Below are positions 33,578 to 42,891 of a stretch of 64,000 nucleotides of DNA, piece by piece. The DNA is taken from the NCBI GenBank assembly GCA_020687485.1, contig JAJEQR010000005.1, forward strand, positions 1-64,000. The letters are read 5' to 3'. A program made the position numbers and the translations under genes. Position 1 is the first letter of the stretch, and each line of letters opens with the position of its first letter. The stretch comes from Hominifimenecus microfluidus. Lineage in GTDB: Bacteria; Bacillota; Clostridia; Lachnospirales; Lachnospiraceae. The notes under the pieces are model-generated. The model was not told where the DNA came from, made no database searches, and worked only from the letters and a program-made list of their open reading frames with translations.

Positions 33578-34492
33578 CTAAAATTCCCCCAGACACTTTA
33601 CTTCCATTTCCAGGTCAACACCGTACTTCTCATGCACGATGGCCTGTACATCTTTGCAAAGCTTCAAAATATCAGCGGCCGATGCTCCGTCCTTATTGAT
33701 GACGAAGCCGCAGTGCTTCTCCGATACCTGCGCACCGCCGACGGTGTATCCGGCAAGTCCGGCGTCCTGGATCAGCTTTCCGGCAAAGTACCCCTCCGGC
33801 CGCTTGAATGTGCTGCCGGCGCTGGGATATTCCAGCGGCTGCTTACTGCGGCGCTTCCCGGCAAGTTCTGCCATCCGCTCACGGATCGCGGCGGGATCGC
33901 CGGTCTTCAGCGCAAAGCGAGCTGCCAGAACAATCAGCCCATCCTCTGACGCACGGCTGGTACGGTATCCGAATCGCATCTCTTCTGCCGGAATCCAGGC
34001 GATCTCTCCATCCGGAGTCATCACCTGTACCTCTGTCAGGACATCCTTCATCTCTCCGCTATAAGCTCCGGCGTTCATATAGACCGCTCCGCCCAGAGAG
34101 CCAGGGATTCCGGCCGCGAATTCCAGTCCCTGCAGACCGGCTGCGCAGGCGGTTCTTGCGAGAGCTGCCAGAGTGATTCCGGCTTCTGCCTCCATGTTAT
34201 AGCAGCAATTTGATTTGAGAACCCTGCAGTCAGACATGCCGTCCCCGATATGCAGGACGACGCCTCGGATGCCGTTGTCGCCGACCAGGAGGTTGCTACC
34301 CTTGCCGATCACATAGCAGGGAACGCCCTGCTCCCGACATAGTTTCCGTACAGATGAGATCTTCTCTGCAGAATCCACCTCAATGAAATAATCCGCCGGG
34401 CCGCCCACCTGAAAGGTTGTGTGCATTCGCATGGATTCTTTCGCGCGGGCCGCTCCGGCTAATTGTATTAGTTCCTGTTCCCAGTTTATCAT
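33578..34492 (-). CDS. murB: UDP-N-acetylenolpyruvoylglucosamine reductase
   Basis: A 304-residue FAD enzyme making UDP-N-acetylmuramate for peptidoglycan. FAD-binding segments include TTFQVGGPADYFIEV, the GKGSNLLVGDNG loop and AGIPGSLGGAVYMNAGAY. The catalytic serine lies in YPSAGSTFKRP, the type II MurB arrangement. It is complete, with AGGAG upstream. It follows hprK after a palindromic element and is directly joined to whiA. Confidence 0.96.
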   Translation of the reverse strand: MINWEQELIQLAGAARAKESMRMHTTFQVGGPADYFIEVDSAEKISSVRKLCREQGVPCYVIGKGSNLLVGDNGIRGVVLHIGDGMSDCRVLKSNCCYNMEAEAGITLAALARTACAAGLQGLEFAAGIPGSLGGAVYMNAGAYSGEMKDVLTEVQVMTPDGEIAWIPAEEMRFGYRTSRASEDGLIVLAARFALKTGDPAAIRERMAELAGKRRSKQPLEYPSAGSTFKRPEGYFAGKLIQDAGLAGYTVGGAQVSEKHCGFVINKDGASAADILKLCKDVQAIVHEKYGVDLEMEVKCLGEF

Positions 34493-34514
34493 GTTTCTAT
34501 ATACTCCTGTTAGT

Positions 34515-34571
34515 GTAACTATTCAGAGCCAATGCTCAATTCCGCTGCGCTGCATCCCGCTGAATAGTTAC
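34515..34571. repeat. Palindromic element between hprK and murB
   Basis: GTAACTATTCAG (34515-34526) pairs perfectly with CTGAATAGTTAC (34560-34571). The loop contains GCTCAATTCCGC, close to the GCTCGATTCCGC of two further copies. The hprK stop codon TAA is part of the right arm. Confidence 0.85.
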
Positions 34572-35494
34572 CGGTTTTTAATCATGTTATTCTGGACGCG
34601 CTTATAGAATTCTTCCAACGCATCGTAGCCCATCTTCTTCTGGCGGAAGTTGACAGCTGCGGACTCCACGATTACAGCTACGTTCCGGCCCGGGCGGATC
34701 GGAATGGAATAGCAGATAATCTTATTGCCGAGATATTCCACATACTCGTCCTTATTGCCCAGGCGGTCGTAGGTCTTGGAGCGGTCCCACTCCTCCAGAT
34801 TGATGACCATATCTACACTCTGGGTCTCCTTGACACTCTCGACACCGAACAGTGTCTTGACATCCACGATGCCAATACCCCGCAGCTCGATAAAATGTCT
34901 CGTCACTTCCGGGGCGCGTCCCACCAGAAGCTCCTCTGTGACACGATGCAGCTCGACAGCGTCATCCGCCACCAGGCGGTGTCCGCGCTTAATCAGTTCC
35001 AGGGCAGCTTCGCTCTTGCCGATGCCGCTCTCGCCGGTGATGAGCACACCCTCACCGAAGATATCCATCAATACGCCGTGGATCGTGAGCGTCGGAGCCA
35101 GCGTCTCCTGCAGGTAACGCAGCATACGGGCGAAGACATCGCTGGTGTTGCAACGGCTGGCCAGCAGAGGCACGCTGTACTTTCGTGCCAGTTCCAACAC
35201 ATCCTCATCCGGCATATGGTTTCTACAATAGACTAGGCAGGGAATATTGAAGCTGAACATCTTGTCGAAGACATAGATCTTCTGCTCGCGGGAGAGGGTC
35301 GCTACATAGGCGGTCTCCACATTTCCGATAATCTGTACCCGGTGACTATCAAAATGATCGAAGAAACCGGCCAGCTGCAGCGCCGGGCGGTTGATATTCG
35401 GTACATTCAATATGATTTCATCCGCATCAATATCCGGAGTCAGGGATCTAAGGTTATTGTCTCTGGCCAGCTGGCCGACACTGATTTCGCTCAT
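34568..35494 (-). CDS. hprK: HPr kinase/phosphorylase
   Basis: A 308-residue regulator of carbon catabolite control, phosphorylating or dephosphorylating HPr at Ser46. The P-loop GESGIGKS is at 154-161; the signature ELRGIGIVDVKTLFG and the C-terminal IPIRPGRNVAVIVE follow, with an N-terminal domain ahead. It controls sugar uptake and CcpA-dependent repression. GGAGG precedes the ATG. In many Firmicutes hprK comes directly after uvrC; here about 9 kb of accessory genes separate the two. Its TAA stop codon begins a palindromic element. Confidence 0.96.
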   Translation of the reverse strand: MSEISVGQLARDNNLRSLTPDIDADEIILNVPNINRPALQLAGFFDHFDSHRVQIIGNVETAYVATLSREQKIYVFDKMFSFNIPCLVYCRNHMPDEDVLELARKYSVPLLASRCNTSDVFARMLRYLQETLAPTLTIHGVLMDIFGEGVLITGESGIGKSEAALELIKRGHRLVADDAVELHRVTEELLVGRAPEVTRHFIELRGIGIVDVKTLFGVESVKETQSVDMVINLEEWDRSKTYDRLGNKDEYVEYLGNKIICYSIPIRPGRNVAVIVESAAVNFRQKKMGYDALEEFYKRVQNNMIKNR

Positions 35495-35509
35495 AGTTAT
35501 CCTCCTGTT

Positions 35510-36577
35510 CTAACTGTTGAGTATCGCCAGAAGATTATCCATCCATTCATCGCCGTTGCTGGCGCGAAGCGATTGCTCGGCGGCTGCGCCGCCGGTCTCG
35601 CGCATCCACCGGCGCGTCTCATCCGGCAGTTCCACCCACTCCAGCCCCTGCTGGGTGAGGATATCCCGATCCAGGGACTCCTCCTCATTCTCTACACGCT
35701 CTGCATATTCTTCCGTCTTCTGCGCGATCTCGATAAAACGCTTCTGGTCTTCCTCCTTCAGAGAATCCCAGAAGGTTTCACTCACTTGAAGCGAATCGAA
35801 GTAGATCTTGTGTCTGGCATCGATCACATAGTTCTGATTCTTCTCAATCCCGTAGCTGACTGTGATGGAGAGAGGATTCTCCTGAGAATTCACGATTCCC
35901 ATCTGAAGGGCATTGTTCACCTGACGCAGATCCATGCTGTGAATATAAACGCCCAGGGACTGCCAGTAAGCCGCCTCGGCGCCGGTTCCCGATATGGTTC
36001 GCATGATTACACGGGAAAAATCCGCAGGTTCCTGCACTTTCTCCTTACTCGTCATCACCCGGTAATGCGCCGGGAACACACTGAGAAGAATGCTTCCGTT
36101 GTCCTGGCAGCCTTCCTCCAAAAGCGTACGAAGTTCTCCTCCCTGAAGGAGCTCGTTCAGCCGCTCCAGAGATACGTCGGTCAGCGAGGGGGCCCATAGA
36201 ACCGCTCCTCCCACTTTAGTATTCGGAACGCCGACCCGGATGTCCACTGCACCGCTCTGCAGCGAAGAAACCGCATTATCAAGCTTTCCCAGTGTATCGT
36301 TCGGATAAATTGCCACTTCAAAGCGATCACCGAACTCCTCCTCCACATAGGACTTGAACTTCACCGCCGTCCGATGGGCGGTACTGCCCTCCAGTGCCGA
36401 CGTAGTCAGGATCAGGGTCTGTGTACTGGTCTCCTTGACCGGCGTTTCTCCCGCCTGCTGCTTCGCTGCCGCATCGAACAGATACTCCTCTCCGGCGGAT
36501 GCGCAGGCCGTCAGAGAGGTACAGAACATCAGCAATAATATGCTGCTGCGCAGATACTTGTTCAGATACTTATTCAT
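35510..36577 (-). CDS. dctP: TRAP-type substrate-binding lipoprotein (DctP family)
   Basis: A 355-residue secreted lipoprotein: signal peptide with lipobox LTAC (Cys25), then a DctP fold. Recognisable segments are TLILTTSALEGSTAHRTAVK, IYPNDTLGKLDNAVSSLQSG and the GIVNSQENPLSI ligand region. A linker rich in Gln/Thr (26-45) follows the lipid anchor. The ATG overlaps the 3' end of the regulator gene by 8 bases, with AAGGAGG inside that gene, so the two are translationally coupled. No TRAP membrane genes accompany it; dctQM lie 4 kb away beyond hprK-murB-whiA. It may therefore feed that transporter, or act as a ligand-sensing partner of the membrane regulator. Confidence 0.88.
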   Translation of the reverse strand: MNKYLNKYLRSSILLLMFCTSLTACASAGEEYLFDAAAKQQAGETPVKETSTQTLILTTSALEGSTAHRTAVKFKSYVEEEFGDRFEVAIYPNDTLGKLDNAVSSLQSGAVDIRVGVPNTKVGGAVLWAPSLTDVSLERLNELLQGGELRTLLEEGCQDNGSILLSVFPAHYRVMTSKEKVQEPADFSRVIMRTISGTGAEAAYWQSLGVYIHSMDLRQVNNALQMGIVNSQENPLSITVSYGIEKNQNYVIDARHKIYFDSLQVSETFWDSLKEEDQKRFIEIAQKTEEYAERVENEEESLDRDILTQQGLEWVELPDETRRWMRETGGAAAEQSLRASNGDEWMDNLLAILNS

Positions 36578-38795
36578 ATGTATCCTCCTTCTGGCGCGCC
36601 CGGTACTGACCCGGCGTCTCCTTCTCATATTTCTTGAATACACGGATAAAACTCTGGGAGGAGCCAAAGCCGGTCTTCTCACCGATTTCTCCTACCATCA
36701 GCGTAGTTTCATCCAGCAGCCGTTTCGCCTGCTTCAGACGATAGCGGTTCAGATAATCCAGGAAGCCAGGAGCCTGATATTCCTTAAAAAGCTTTGACAG
36801 ATATTGCGGCGATACGCCCAGCATCTGTCCGAGCATATCCAGGGACAGGCCGCTGTCATAATAGTTCTCCGCAATCAGCTGCTTCGCCTTATCAATGTAT
36901 GCGTATTTCTCCTTCTTGCCCTGGGACTGAATCGCATCCAGACCACTCTGGTACGCTTCCTCAAGCTTCTTCTCTAGGACTTCGACAGAGATCTCTTCTT
37001 CCCCACGCCTGCCAAGCGTCTGGCGCAATTCATCCACACACTCCGGAACTGATACATGGAACTGGATCAGGCGCTCAACCAGAACATTCAGCAGAACCTG
37101 TGCCAGCTCCTGCCTCTGCCCGTCAGTGACAGACTCGTACATAGAGCGGACTCTCGCCAGCTGATCTTCTTCGTTGCTGTCGCCCCGTCGGCGCATTTGC
37201 GCGTTCAGAATATCTTCCGCCTCGCGCATGCAGCGCCCCATCACGGTCTCCTGTGCCACCGGTGAATCCCCCGCCGCGCTATAGTACAGACGCTTGTTCA
37301 GCAGATCTCTCGCCTGCTTCCTGCACTCCGGCAGGTCCTGGATCGTTGCGGCGATACCGCTCCAACCGATCGCCGTAGAGAACTCCATCGCCTGATAGCG
37401 CTGCTGCAACCACTCGCCGAAGCCTTCCACTTCATGATTCCACTCGGATTCTCCCCGAAGCTCCGAGAAGAACACCACCAGGCAGAGCTCGCGGTCCGCC
37501 ACGCGCACTGCCTGAAAATTCTCTTTATTATCAAAATACTTCCGGCAGAATCCAATCAGCTGTACATAGAAGATCTCCCATGCTGAATCCGCGATGGTAT
37601 CGTTCTGGCGACTCCATCCGTGAATCTCAATTACTGCCAGCGCCTTCGCAGAGAGAAGTGGGCTTTCGACCGTCTCCAGCATCTCGCGGATGCCCTTTTC
37701 GTCCCACATGTTATCGCACAGCAGGCGGTGAAGCGCCTTCTCGCTGATCGTATCGCCGATGGAATGAAGCACGGTCTTCATCCTCGTGCGGTTCTCCTCG
37801 TCCTCCGCTGCAATCTCATAGAGAATATCGATCTCGCTCTCCGCGTGCTTCAGCGTATCTTCACGCCCGCTCATCAATCCGCCAATCGCCTTCCGCAGCG
37901 GCAGGCAGATGCGCCACACGATGACCACGCAGACAGCGACAAGAATCAGGAGCAGAAATACGCCGTAAATCGCCGCATACTTCAGGAAGGTCGGGATCGT
38001 GGACACCGCCGAGAAATCCGCCTCCCAGTGGACATACTGCCAGTTGGTGTTCGGATCTTGCCAGATCATGACCGCCCCGTCCTCCGTATCGAAGACAAGT
38101 GTGCCATCGTCCTCCAGCTTCGTCCCGCTGCCGTTCACCATAAGCGACTGTTCGGACGGATAATTCATATATCCGGGAAATACCGGGCTCCCATCATTCG
38201 TATAGATATAGATGAAACCGGTCTGATCCACGTTCTCCAAAAGCACATCCGGATTCACCTGAACCGCCATCACCCCCAGCGTCTTACCTTCCGGGTATCG
38301 GTAGCAATAATAAATATCACTCCCAATCAGGAGAATGCTGTCGTCCTGATCGAGAATCCACTGTTCCAGAGAAGACGCTTCAATGTTCTTCGTCCCCATG
38401 GTAGAGGAGATTGTAAGATCCGAGTACGGAAGGATCAGTTCCATCTGCGCGATGCTGTCGCTGGCTTCCGCGACCCGCTTCAGAGAAGATGCCACGCTCA
38501 GCACCGTCGTGGTGGTTGGATCGCTGCCCGATACCAGCATGGCGCTGTAATCCGCATTATTATAAAGAAGCCCCTCCAGCTGCGCGCGAATCTCCGACAG
38601 AGTGCTCTCGATGCTGCTGTGCATCTCCATAATATCCGTGTGGCCTCTCTTCAGCAGAGCCGTCCGATAACTCTCCCTATAGCTCCGGTTCAGCAGCTGA
38701 AAAAACGTAAAACCGATAGTCAGGCTGAAACAGACCAGCAGCAGAAGAATCTGTCCGAAGATGCCATGAAACCGATAAGGAAAATATTTTTTCAT
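36570..38795 (-). CDS. Membrane-bound AraC-family transcriptional regulator
   Basis: A 741-residue protein with an N-terminal membrane helix (about 15-35), an extracellular Cache-like sensor region (about 40-265), a second helix (about 270-295) and a long cytoplasmic part. It ends in an AraC helix-turn-helix domain (about 635-741) with LSLDMLGQMLGVSPQYLSKLFKEY, split over its length, and GEIGEKTGFGSSQSFIRVFKKY. The layout matches one-component membrane AraC regulators of Paenibacillus and Clostridia that sense external sugars or oligosaccharides. The start is ATG at 38795, 7 bases after GGGGGG; an in-frame TTG two codons earlier is too close to that site. It is coupled to the binding lipoprotein downstream and lies just after the exported MBL-fold gene. 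Confidence 0.9.
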   Translation of the reverse strand: MKKYFPYRFHGIFGQILLLLVCFSLTIGFTFFQLLNRSYRESYRTALLKRGHTDIMEMHSSIESTLSEIRAQLEGLLYNNADYSAMLVSGSDPTTTTVLSVASSLKRVAEASDSIAQMELILPYSDLTISSTMGTKNIEASSLEQWILDQDDSILLIGSDIYYCYRYPEGKTLGVMAVQVNPDVLLENVDQTGFIYIYTNDGSPVFPGYMNYPSEQSLMVNGSGTKLEDDGTLVFDTEDGAVMIWQDPNTNWQYVHWEADFSAVSTIPTFLKYAAIYGVFLLLILVAVCVVIVWRICLPLRKAIGGLMSGREDTLKHAESEIDILYEIAAEDEENRTRMKTVLHSIGDTISEKALHRLLCDNMWDEKGIREMLETVESPLLSAKALAVIEIHGWSRQNDTIADSAWEIFYVQLIGFCRKYFDNKENFQAVRVADRELCLVVFFSELRGESEWNHEVEGFGEWLQQRYQAMEFSTAIGWSGIAATIQDLPECRKQARDLLNKRLYYSAAGDSPVAQETVMGRCMREAEDILNAQMRRRGDSNEEDQLARVRSMYESVTDGQRQELAQVLLNVLVERLIQFHVSVPECVDELRQTLGRRGEEEISVEVLEKKLEEAYQSGLDAIQSQGKKEKYAYIDKAKQLIAENYYDSGLSLDMLGQMLGVSPQYLSKLFKEYQAPGFLDYLNRYRLKQAKRLLDETTLMVGEIGEKTGFGSSQSFIRVFKKYEKETPGQYRARQKEDTYE

Positions 38796-38818
38796 TTCCA
38801 ATCCCCCCTCAGACTTTT

Positions 38819-38866
38819 AGTATAACATAAATGGAGCTCCGAAACAAGAAACTTGTTCGGAGCTCC
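38819..38866 (-). promoter_or_regulatory. Regulator promoter built into a terminator-like hairpin
   Basis: GGAGCTCCGAAACAAG and CTTGTTCGGAGCTCC (38833-38866) form a strong hairpin 38 bases after the stop codon of the upstream gene. On the minus strand TTGTTT (38842-38847), a 17-bp spacer and TATACT (38819-38824) form a promoter whose -35 lies in that hairpin. The T-run after the stem is weak (ATTTAT). Confidence 0.65.
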
Positions 38867-38904
38867 GTAAAGAAAAATTGGGAACTGGCAAGATTAGCAA
38901 GCGC

Positions 38905-41613
38905 TTATGCGGTTACGAAGTTCAGGGTGTAGGACAGCTTAGTCGCTCCGTCGGGTCCCGTTACTTCGATCACTGCTGCGCTTCCCGTATCCACGGTGAT
39001 CGGGCAGCGGCTGGAAGCCGGATTGCCATTAACCGTCATAGCGGTGATACGGTCAGACATCGCTACCGGAGTGAAGGTTACGGTCTTCTGTCCGGAAGTG
39101 ATCGTTACATCGTACTCGTACTCGAAGGGTACGAACTTGTTCTCAAGCACATATTTCAGGCGGCCGTCCGGAAGGAGTTCCTCCGCCTCGTCAAATCCCG
39201 TCTTATATTTGAATTCATGACCAACCAGAACAGCATCCTTGAAGGAGATGTTGCTCAGCGCAGCGTTGGTCTTATAGTCAAAGTACAAGTTGCTCTCTAC
39301 CAGAGGAGTCTCGCCGCCGCGATTGTCTACCTCGATGCGGTAGAAGGTCTTGCCATCCGCCGTACCGGTGTACTCATTGCGAACCATAGCGCCGCTCTGA
39401 CTGAAAGCGGTCCAGTTCATAGTCTCGTAAGTATTACCATCCTTGACTACGATAGCTCCATCACCACGGCGGTCATCGGATACAGCATCGGGACCATAGT
39501 TTACGAGCTTCTGCAGGCACTGCTCCCACATCATCAGATAGTCGCCGCCTACGCCGACACGGTTATGGCCGGTGTACAACTCCTTCACGGTCGCGCCATC
39601 CTTGGTATACAGATCCATCAGCTGCTGCTGCAGGGACAGTACCAGATCCTGCTTCATTCCGCGGGCACTGAACTGATCAGCAACCCAGTAACGGTTAACA
39701 GCATAGATATCGGAAGCGAACATCAGGCCGTTCTCTCTGTCGTAGATGATCATCAGGTCGTCGCAGTGACCGGGCAAACGGAAGCACTCAAACTTGCAGT
39801 TGCCGAGGTCGATCACATCGCCTTCCTTCATGATATGTACATTTTCGCCGGTGTAGGTGCCGGTGATGGTCTCATCGATTACCGGATTTGCACTGGTGTA
39901 TTCCTTGTTGTATACTTCGATGCTCCACTCAGTATCCATCGGTCCGACACGGTCAGCCAGGTATACATCGCCGCCTGCATTGAAGAATGGAGCCAGAGCA
40001 CCCTTATGATCCGGATGATTATGACCCAGAACGAATACGAAAGGCTTCGTTGCAATCTCCTTCACGCGATCGTACAGTGTACGGTTCGTGCTGGTAGGCA
40101 TCAGGCCATCATACAGGATACCGCTCTCACTACCTTCAATGTAGTAGGCAGCTGCCTGGAAGTTATCGAAGAAACGATATACCATCGGGAAGTTATCGCC
40201 GCCGTCATGCAGCTTGTCCTCTGCGAAGTCGTGCCATGCCGGACGATCGATTCTCCACAGGAAGGTCGTGGAAGGGCTGTCTTCCAGACCATCCTTCGTC
40301 GCGTAGCACTCTACTTCTACGCAGAAGTATACGTTATCGTAAGGAAAGTCCTTATTGTTATTCAGGCCGAACATCGGGTCGGTGGAGTATCCAGGAATGT
40401 AGTCATACCAGTCGCCCCATTCGGGATCCAGGATAACGCCTACACCACGATCCTGTACGGACATACCCTTCATCTGCTCATGGGAGAGATTGAAGGCACG
40501 GCACCGCCAGTGAACAACGGCATCCTTTGTAGAAGTGAACCACTCAGGACGACAGCGAACGAACTTACGGTGGGATACAGGCATTGCCCATACGGGGCAT
40601 ACCACGCGGGAATCAATGGACTCGATGATGATACGAGCTTCGGTATCGGTGATGCCGTCGGTCGGATTCAGAGTGGAGTTCGTGCGGCCTCTCATAAAGT
40701 TGCGGCCAACCAGAGTGTTCAGAGCGTCCTTGCAGTCGGCGTTGATATTGCCGGCATCCTCAAATCCACTGATGTAATCCTGCTCCAAAGGAGTCATATG
40801 GAATGCGTTGTAGATGATTACAGCGGCATCTTCTCTTGTCATTGCGGACATCGGCCAGAAGCAGTCGTCCGGGGACTCTGCCTTCAGAACGCCCATATCC
40901 AGCGCGGACTCGATCGGCTTTACGTAATCGCTGTCACCGGTAACATCGTAGTAGTTGCGAACACGCTCGGTAGTCATGATGTTGCCGTCGTCATCGATAT
41001 CGGTACCGTCATCCATAACCGCGTTGTAATGCGGCCATCCGAAGTACTTCGCCAGGCGAATCATGAATGCGCCTCTGGTCATCGGGCTGTCAATCTGAAT
41101 CGCTTCCGGGCCAGCCGTCTGACCGGTATGGAAGGTTACCTTGTACTCGGTATCTTCGAAGGTCCAGGTAACATCTACATCGTAGCCGCCTACGCCATCG
41201 CGCATCTGGATGGTTCCGTCAGGGGTTACTGATACGAGGTGCTTGTTCGTGGAACGCCAGGTACCGTCGGTAATCTCCTTGCCGTCAATCTTTGCAACCA
41301 GCTTGACGGGCTGTACGAACTCCAGCGTATAGCTCTGTCCGTCCATGTTTACGTCGCCGCCGTCGATATAGATACCGCCGGTGGGAGCTGCTGCCGCTGC
41401 GGTAGTCTCCGCTGCTGCGGTGGTTGCAGCTGCCGCCGTTGTGTCAGCTGCAGAGGCTGCTGCGGTCGTTCCGCTGTTAGAGGAACCGCAGCCAGGAAGA
41501 ATGGCTGCCAGACTCAGGCTTGCTGCGCCGAGGGCCATGCCTTTCATAAACTGACGTCTGGTCATACCGGGCTTAGCGGTTTCTTCCATCGCCATATTCT
41601 TTTCTTCTTTCAT
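38905..41613 (-). CDS. Tat-exported MBL-fold lipoprotein with S-layer-homology repeats
   Basis: A 902-residue protein. The Tat signal has TRRQFMK at 18-24, and the lipobox ILPGC places the lipid on Cys42. A 35-residue Ala/Thr linker follows, then an Ig-like beta domain (about 80-165) and three SLH-type repeats (about 175-335; for example MTRGAFMIRLAKYFGW and MTREDAAVIIYNAF). An MBL-fold hydrolase domain lies at about 470-705, with zinc ligands HNHPDH (531-536), PGH616 and Asp635. C-terminal beta-sandwich domains follow, the last at about 850-902. The substrate is unknown; lactonase, sulfatase or phosphodiesterase activity are all possible. It lies next to tatC and two tatA genes, which argues that it is the main Tat substrate. 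GAAAGGAG precedes the ATG. Confidence 0.85.
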   Translation of the reverse strand: MKEEKNMAMEETAKPGMTRRQFMKGMALGAASLSLAAILPGCGSSNSGTTAAASAADTTAAAATTAAAETTAAAAAPTGGIYIDGGDVNMDGQSYTLEFVQPVKLVAKIDGKEITDGTWRSTNKHLVSVTPDGTIQMRDGVGGYDVDVTWTFEDTEYKVTFHTGQTAGPEAIQIDSPMTRGAFMIRLAKYFGWPHYNAVMDDGTDIDDDGNIMTTERVRNYYDVTGDSDYVKPIESALDMGVLKAESPDDCFWPMSAMTREDAAVIIYNAFHMTPLEQDYISGFEDAGNINADCKDALNTLVGRNFMRGRTNSTLNPTDGITDTEARIIIESIDSRVVCPVWAMPVSHRKFVRCRPEWFTSTKDAVVHWRCRAFNLSHEQMKGMSVQDRGVGVILDPEWGDWYDYIPGYSTDPMFGLNNNKDFPYDNVYFCVEVECYATKDGLEDSPSTTFLWRIDRPAWHDFAEDKLHDGGDNFPMVYRFFDNFQAAAYYIEGSESGILYDGLMPTSTNRTLYDRVKEIATKPFVFVLGHNHPDHKGALAPFFNAGGDVYLADRVGPMDTEWSIEVYNKEYTSANPVIDETITGTYTGENVHIMKEGDVIDLGNCKFECFRLPGHCDDLMIIYDRENGLMFASDIYAVNRYWVADQFSARGMKQDLVLSLQQQLMDLYTKDGATVKELYTGHNRVGVGGDYLMMWEQCLQKLVNYGPDAVSDDRRGDGAIVVKDGNTYETMNWTAFSQSGAMVRNEYTGTADGKTFYRIEVDNRGGETPLVESNLYFDYKTNAALSNISFKDAVLVGHEFKYKTGFDEAEELLPDGRLKYVLENKFVPFEYEYDVTITSGQKTVTFTPVAMSDRITAMTVNGNPASSRCPITVDTGSAAVIEVTGPDGATKLSYTLNFVTA

Positions 41614-41739
41614 TCTAAGATCTCCTTTCTTCTCTTACCTTTCCCTAATTTTTTACCTTCCTCTTATTTAATTTTCATTTATAAAAACCTGTCTTTTGTC
41701 TTTGATTCAGGTTCTTTTCGGATTTTGCTGATAATGCAG

Positions 41740-42561
41740 CTATGCCATTTCTTCTGATGCCTCCGACTCCAGCTTCTTCTTAAAGAGAATCCTGCAGAGA
41801 ACCAGGCTGAACTCGAACAGTACATACATCGGACCGGCTACCAGTACCTGTGAGGTTACATCCGGAGGTGTGATGAAAGCCGCAACCGTCAGGATGATAA
41901 GAAGAACGTATTTTCTGTTCTTGCTTAAGAACCTGGGGTTCAGGATTCCCACCTTCGTAAGAAGAACCGTTACGATCGGCAGTTCAAATACTACGCCAAA
42001 TGTCACAAGCATGGTCACCATAAAGCTGATGTAGTTCTCGATCGATACCATGGCCTGGATCGTCCCGCTGGTGTCCAGACCGGCAAAAAATACCAGAACG
42101 ATCGGCAGCACGATCTTGAAGGAAAATACTGCACCCAGACAGAAAAGCAAAAGCCCCAGCGCCAGAACAATCAGTGTCGCTTTCTGTTCCGACTTCGTAA
42201 GTCCCGGCTGGATGAACCGCCAGATCTCATAGATAATCACCGGAACGGCGATCACGACACCTCCGATCATGGCGATGCGCACATAGCACATGATCAGCTC
42301 GGTCGGTGAGATATAGACGAACTGAAAGTTCTTGCCGAGCGCCATCAGCTCTGTGACCAGCCAATCTGCTTTCATGAAGCAGACCACAAGGGCTGCGACA
42401 AAGCAGACAATGCACACGGTCAGACGCTTCCGGAACTCGTCCAGGTGAGATACCATGGACATCTTTCCGTCTCTTGCTTTCTTATGGAGCAGTTTTCCAA
42501 ATACCTTTAATTTTTTGCCTGAATGACGAGTCACTGCTTTTTCTGTACTCTTTTCACTCAT
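41740..42561 (-). CDS. tatC: Twin-arginine translocase subunit TatC
   Basis: A 273-residue, six-helix core receptor of the Tat pathway, which exports folded proteins carrying RR signals. The cytoplasmic N-terminal segment SHLDEFRKRL is the hallmark; FVYISPTELIMCYVRIA and the PPDVTSQVLVAGPMYVLFE segment are also typical. A basic 30-residue N-terminal extension precedes the core. It starts 12 bases after the small tatA gene, with AAGGAG between, and is followed by the exported MBL-fold gene. Tat is patchy in Clostridia, so a locus containing both translocase and substrate is informative. Confidence 0.97.
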   Translation of the reverse strand: MSEKSTEKAVTRHSGKKLKVFGKLLHKKARDGKMSMVSHLDEFRKRLTVCIVCFVAALVVCFMKADWLVTELMALGKNFQFVYISPTELIMCYVRIAMIGGVVIAVPVIIYEIWRFIQPGLTKSEQKATLIVLALGLLLFCLGAVFSFKIVLPIVLVFFAGLDTSGTIQAMVSIENYISFMVTMLVTFGVVFELPIVTVLLTKVGILNPRFLSKNRKYVLLIILTVAAFITPPDVTSQVLVAGPMYVLFEFSLVLCRILFKKKLESEASEEMA

Positions 42562-42573
42562 GCAGTTGTCTCC

Positions 42574-42750
42574 TTACGCTTCTTTCTCCTCCGGAGTCTC
42601 TTCCTCTTCGGCCTTCTTGCTGCTTCTCTTGAAGTTGCCGATGGTCTGTCCGATTGCCCTACCCAGCTGAGGAAGCTTCTTCGGTCCAAAGATTAATACT
42701 GCGATACAGAGAATAACAAGTAATTCGGTTGTCCCAATTTTTCCAAACAT
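42574..42750 (-). CDS. tatA: Small TatA-type translocase subunit
   Basis: A 58-residue protein, complete and typical of minimal TatA. The N-terminal helix is short (TELLVILCIAVLIFGPKKLPQL), with the conserved FGPKKLP hinge at 21-27. An amphipathic helix (GRAIGQTIGNFKRSSKK) and an acidic tail EEEETPEEKEA follow. It forms the membrane-weakening or pore component. The ATG at 42750 is preceded by AAAGGTGG, and the stop lies 12 bases before tatC. It is the second of two tatA genes in the operon. Confidence 0.93.
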   Translation of the reverse strand: MFGKIGTTELLVILCIAVLIFGPKKLPQLGRAIGQTIGNFKRSSKKAEEEETPEEKEA

Positions 42751-42891
42751 AACTTATTTACCACCTTTCAAATAAATACTAGTGAATTCCAGTTTCCAGT
42801 TGTTCTCATTTCGTTTTTGCTTTGTTTTTGTTTCGTCCAATTTTTCTTTTTTAATTGTTCTTTTTCGTATTCAGTTTTTCTTAATCCGTTT

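Noticed and set aside
36570-38801. TTG start of the AraC regulator at 38801
   Set aside because: It is one base from the GGGGGG ribosome binding site; ATG at 38795 has proper spacing.
38878-41232. 784-codon open frame on the plus strand
   Set aside because: Antisense shadow of the MBL-fold lipoprotein gene; the long frame follows from the codon bias of the real gene.
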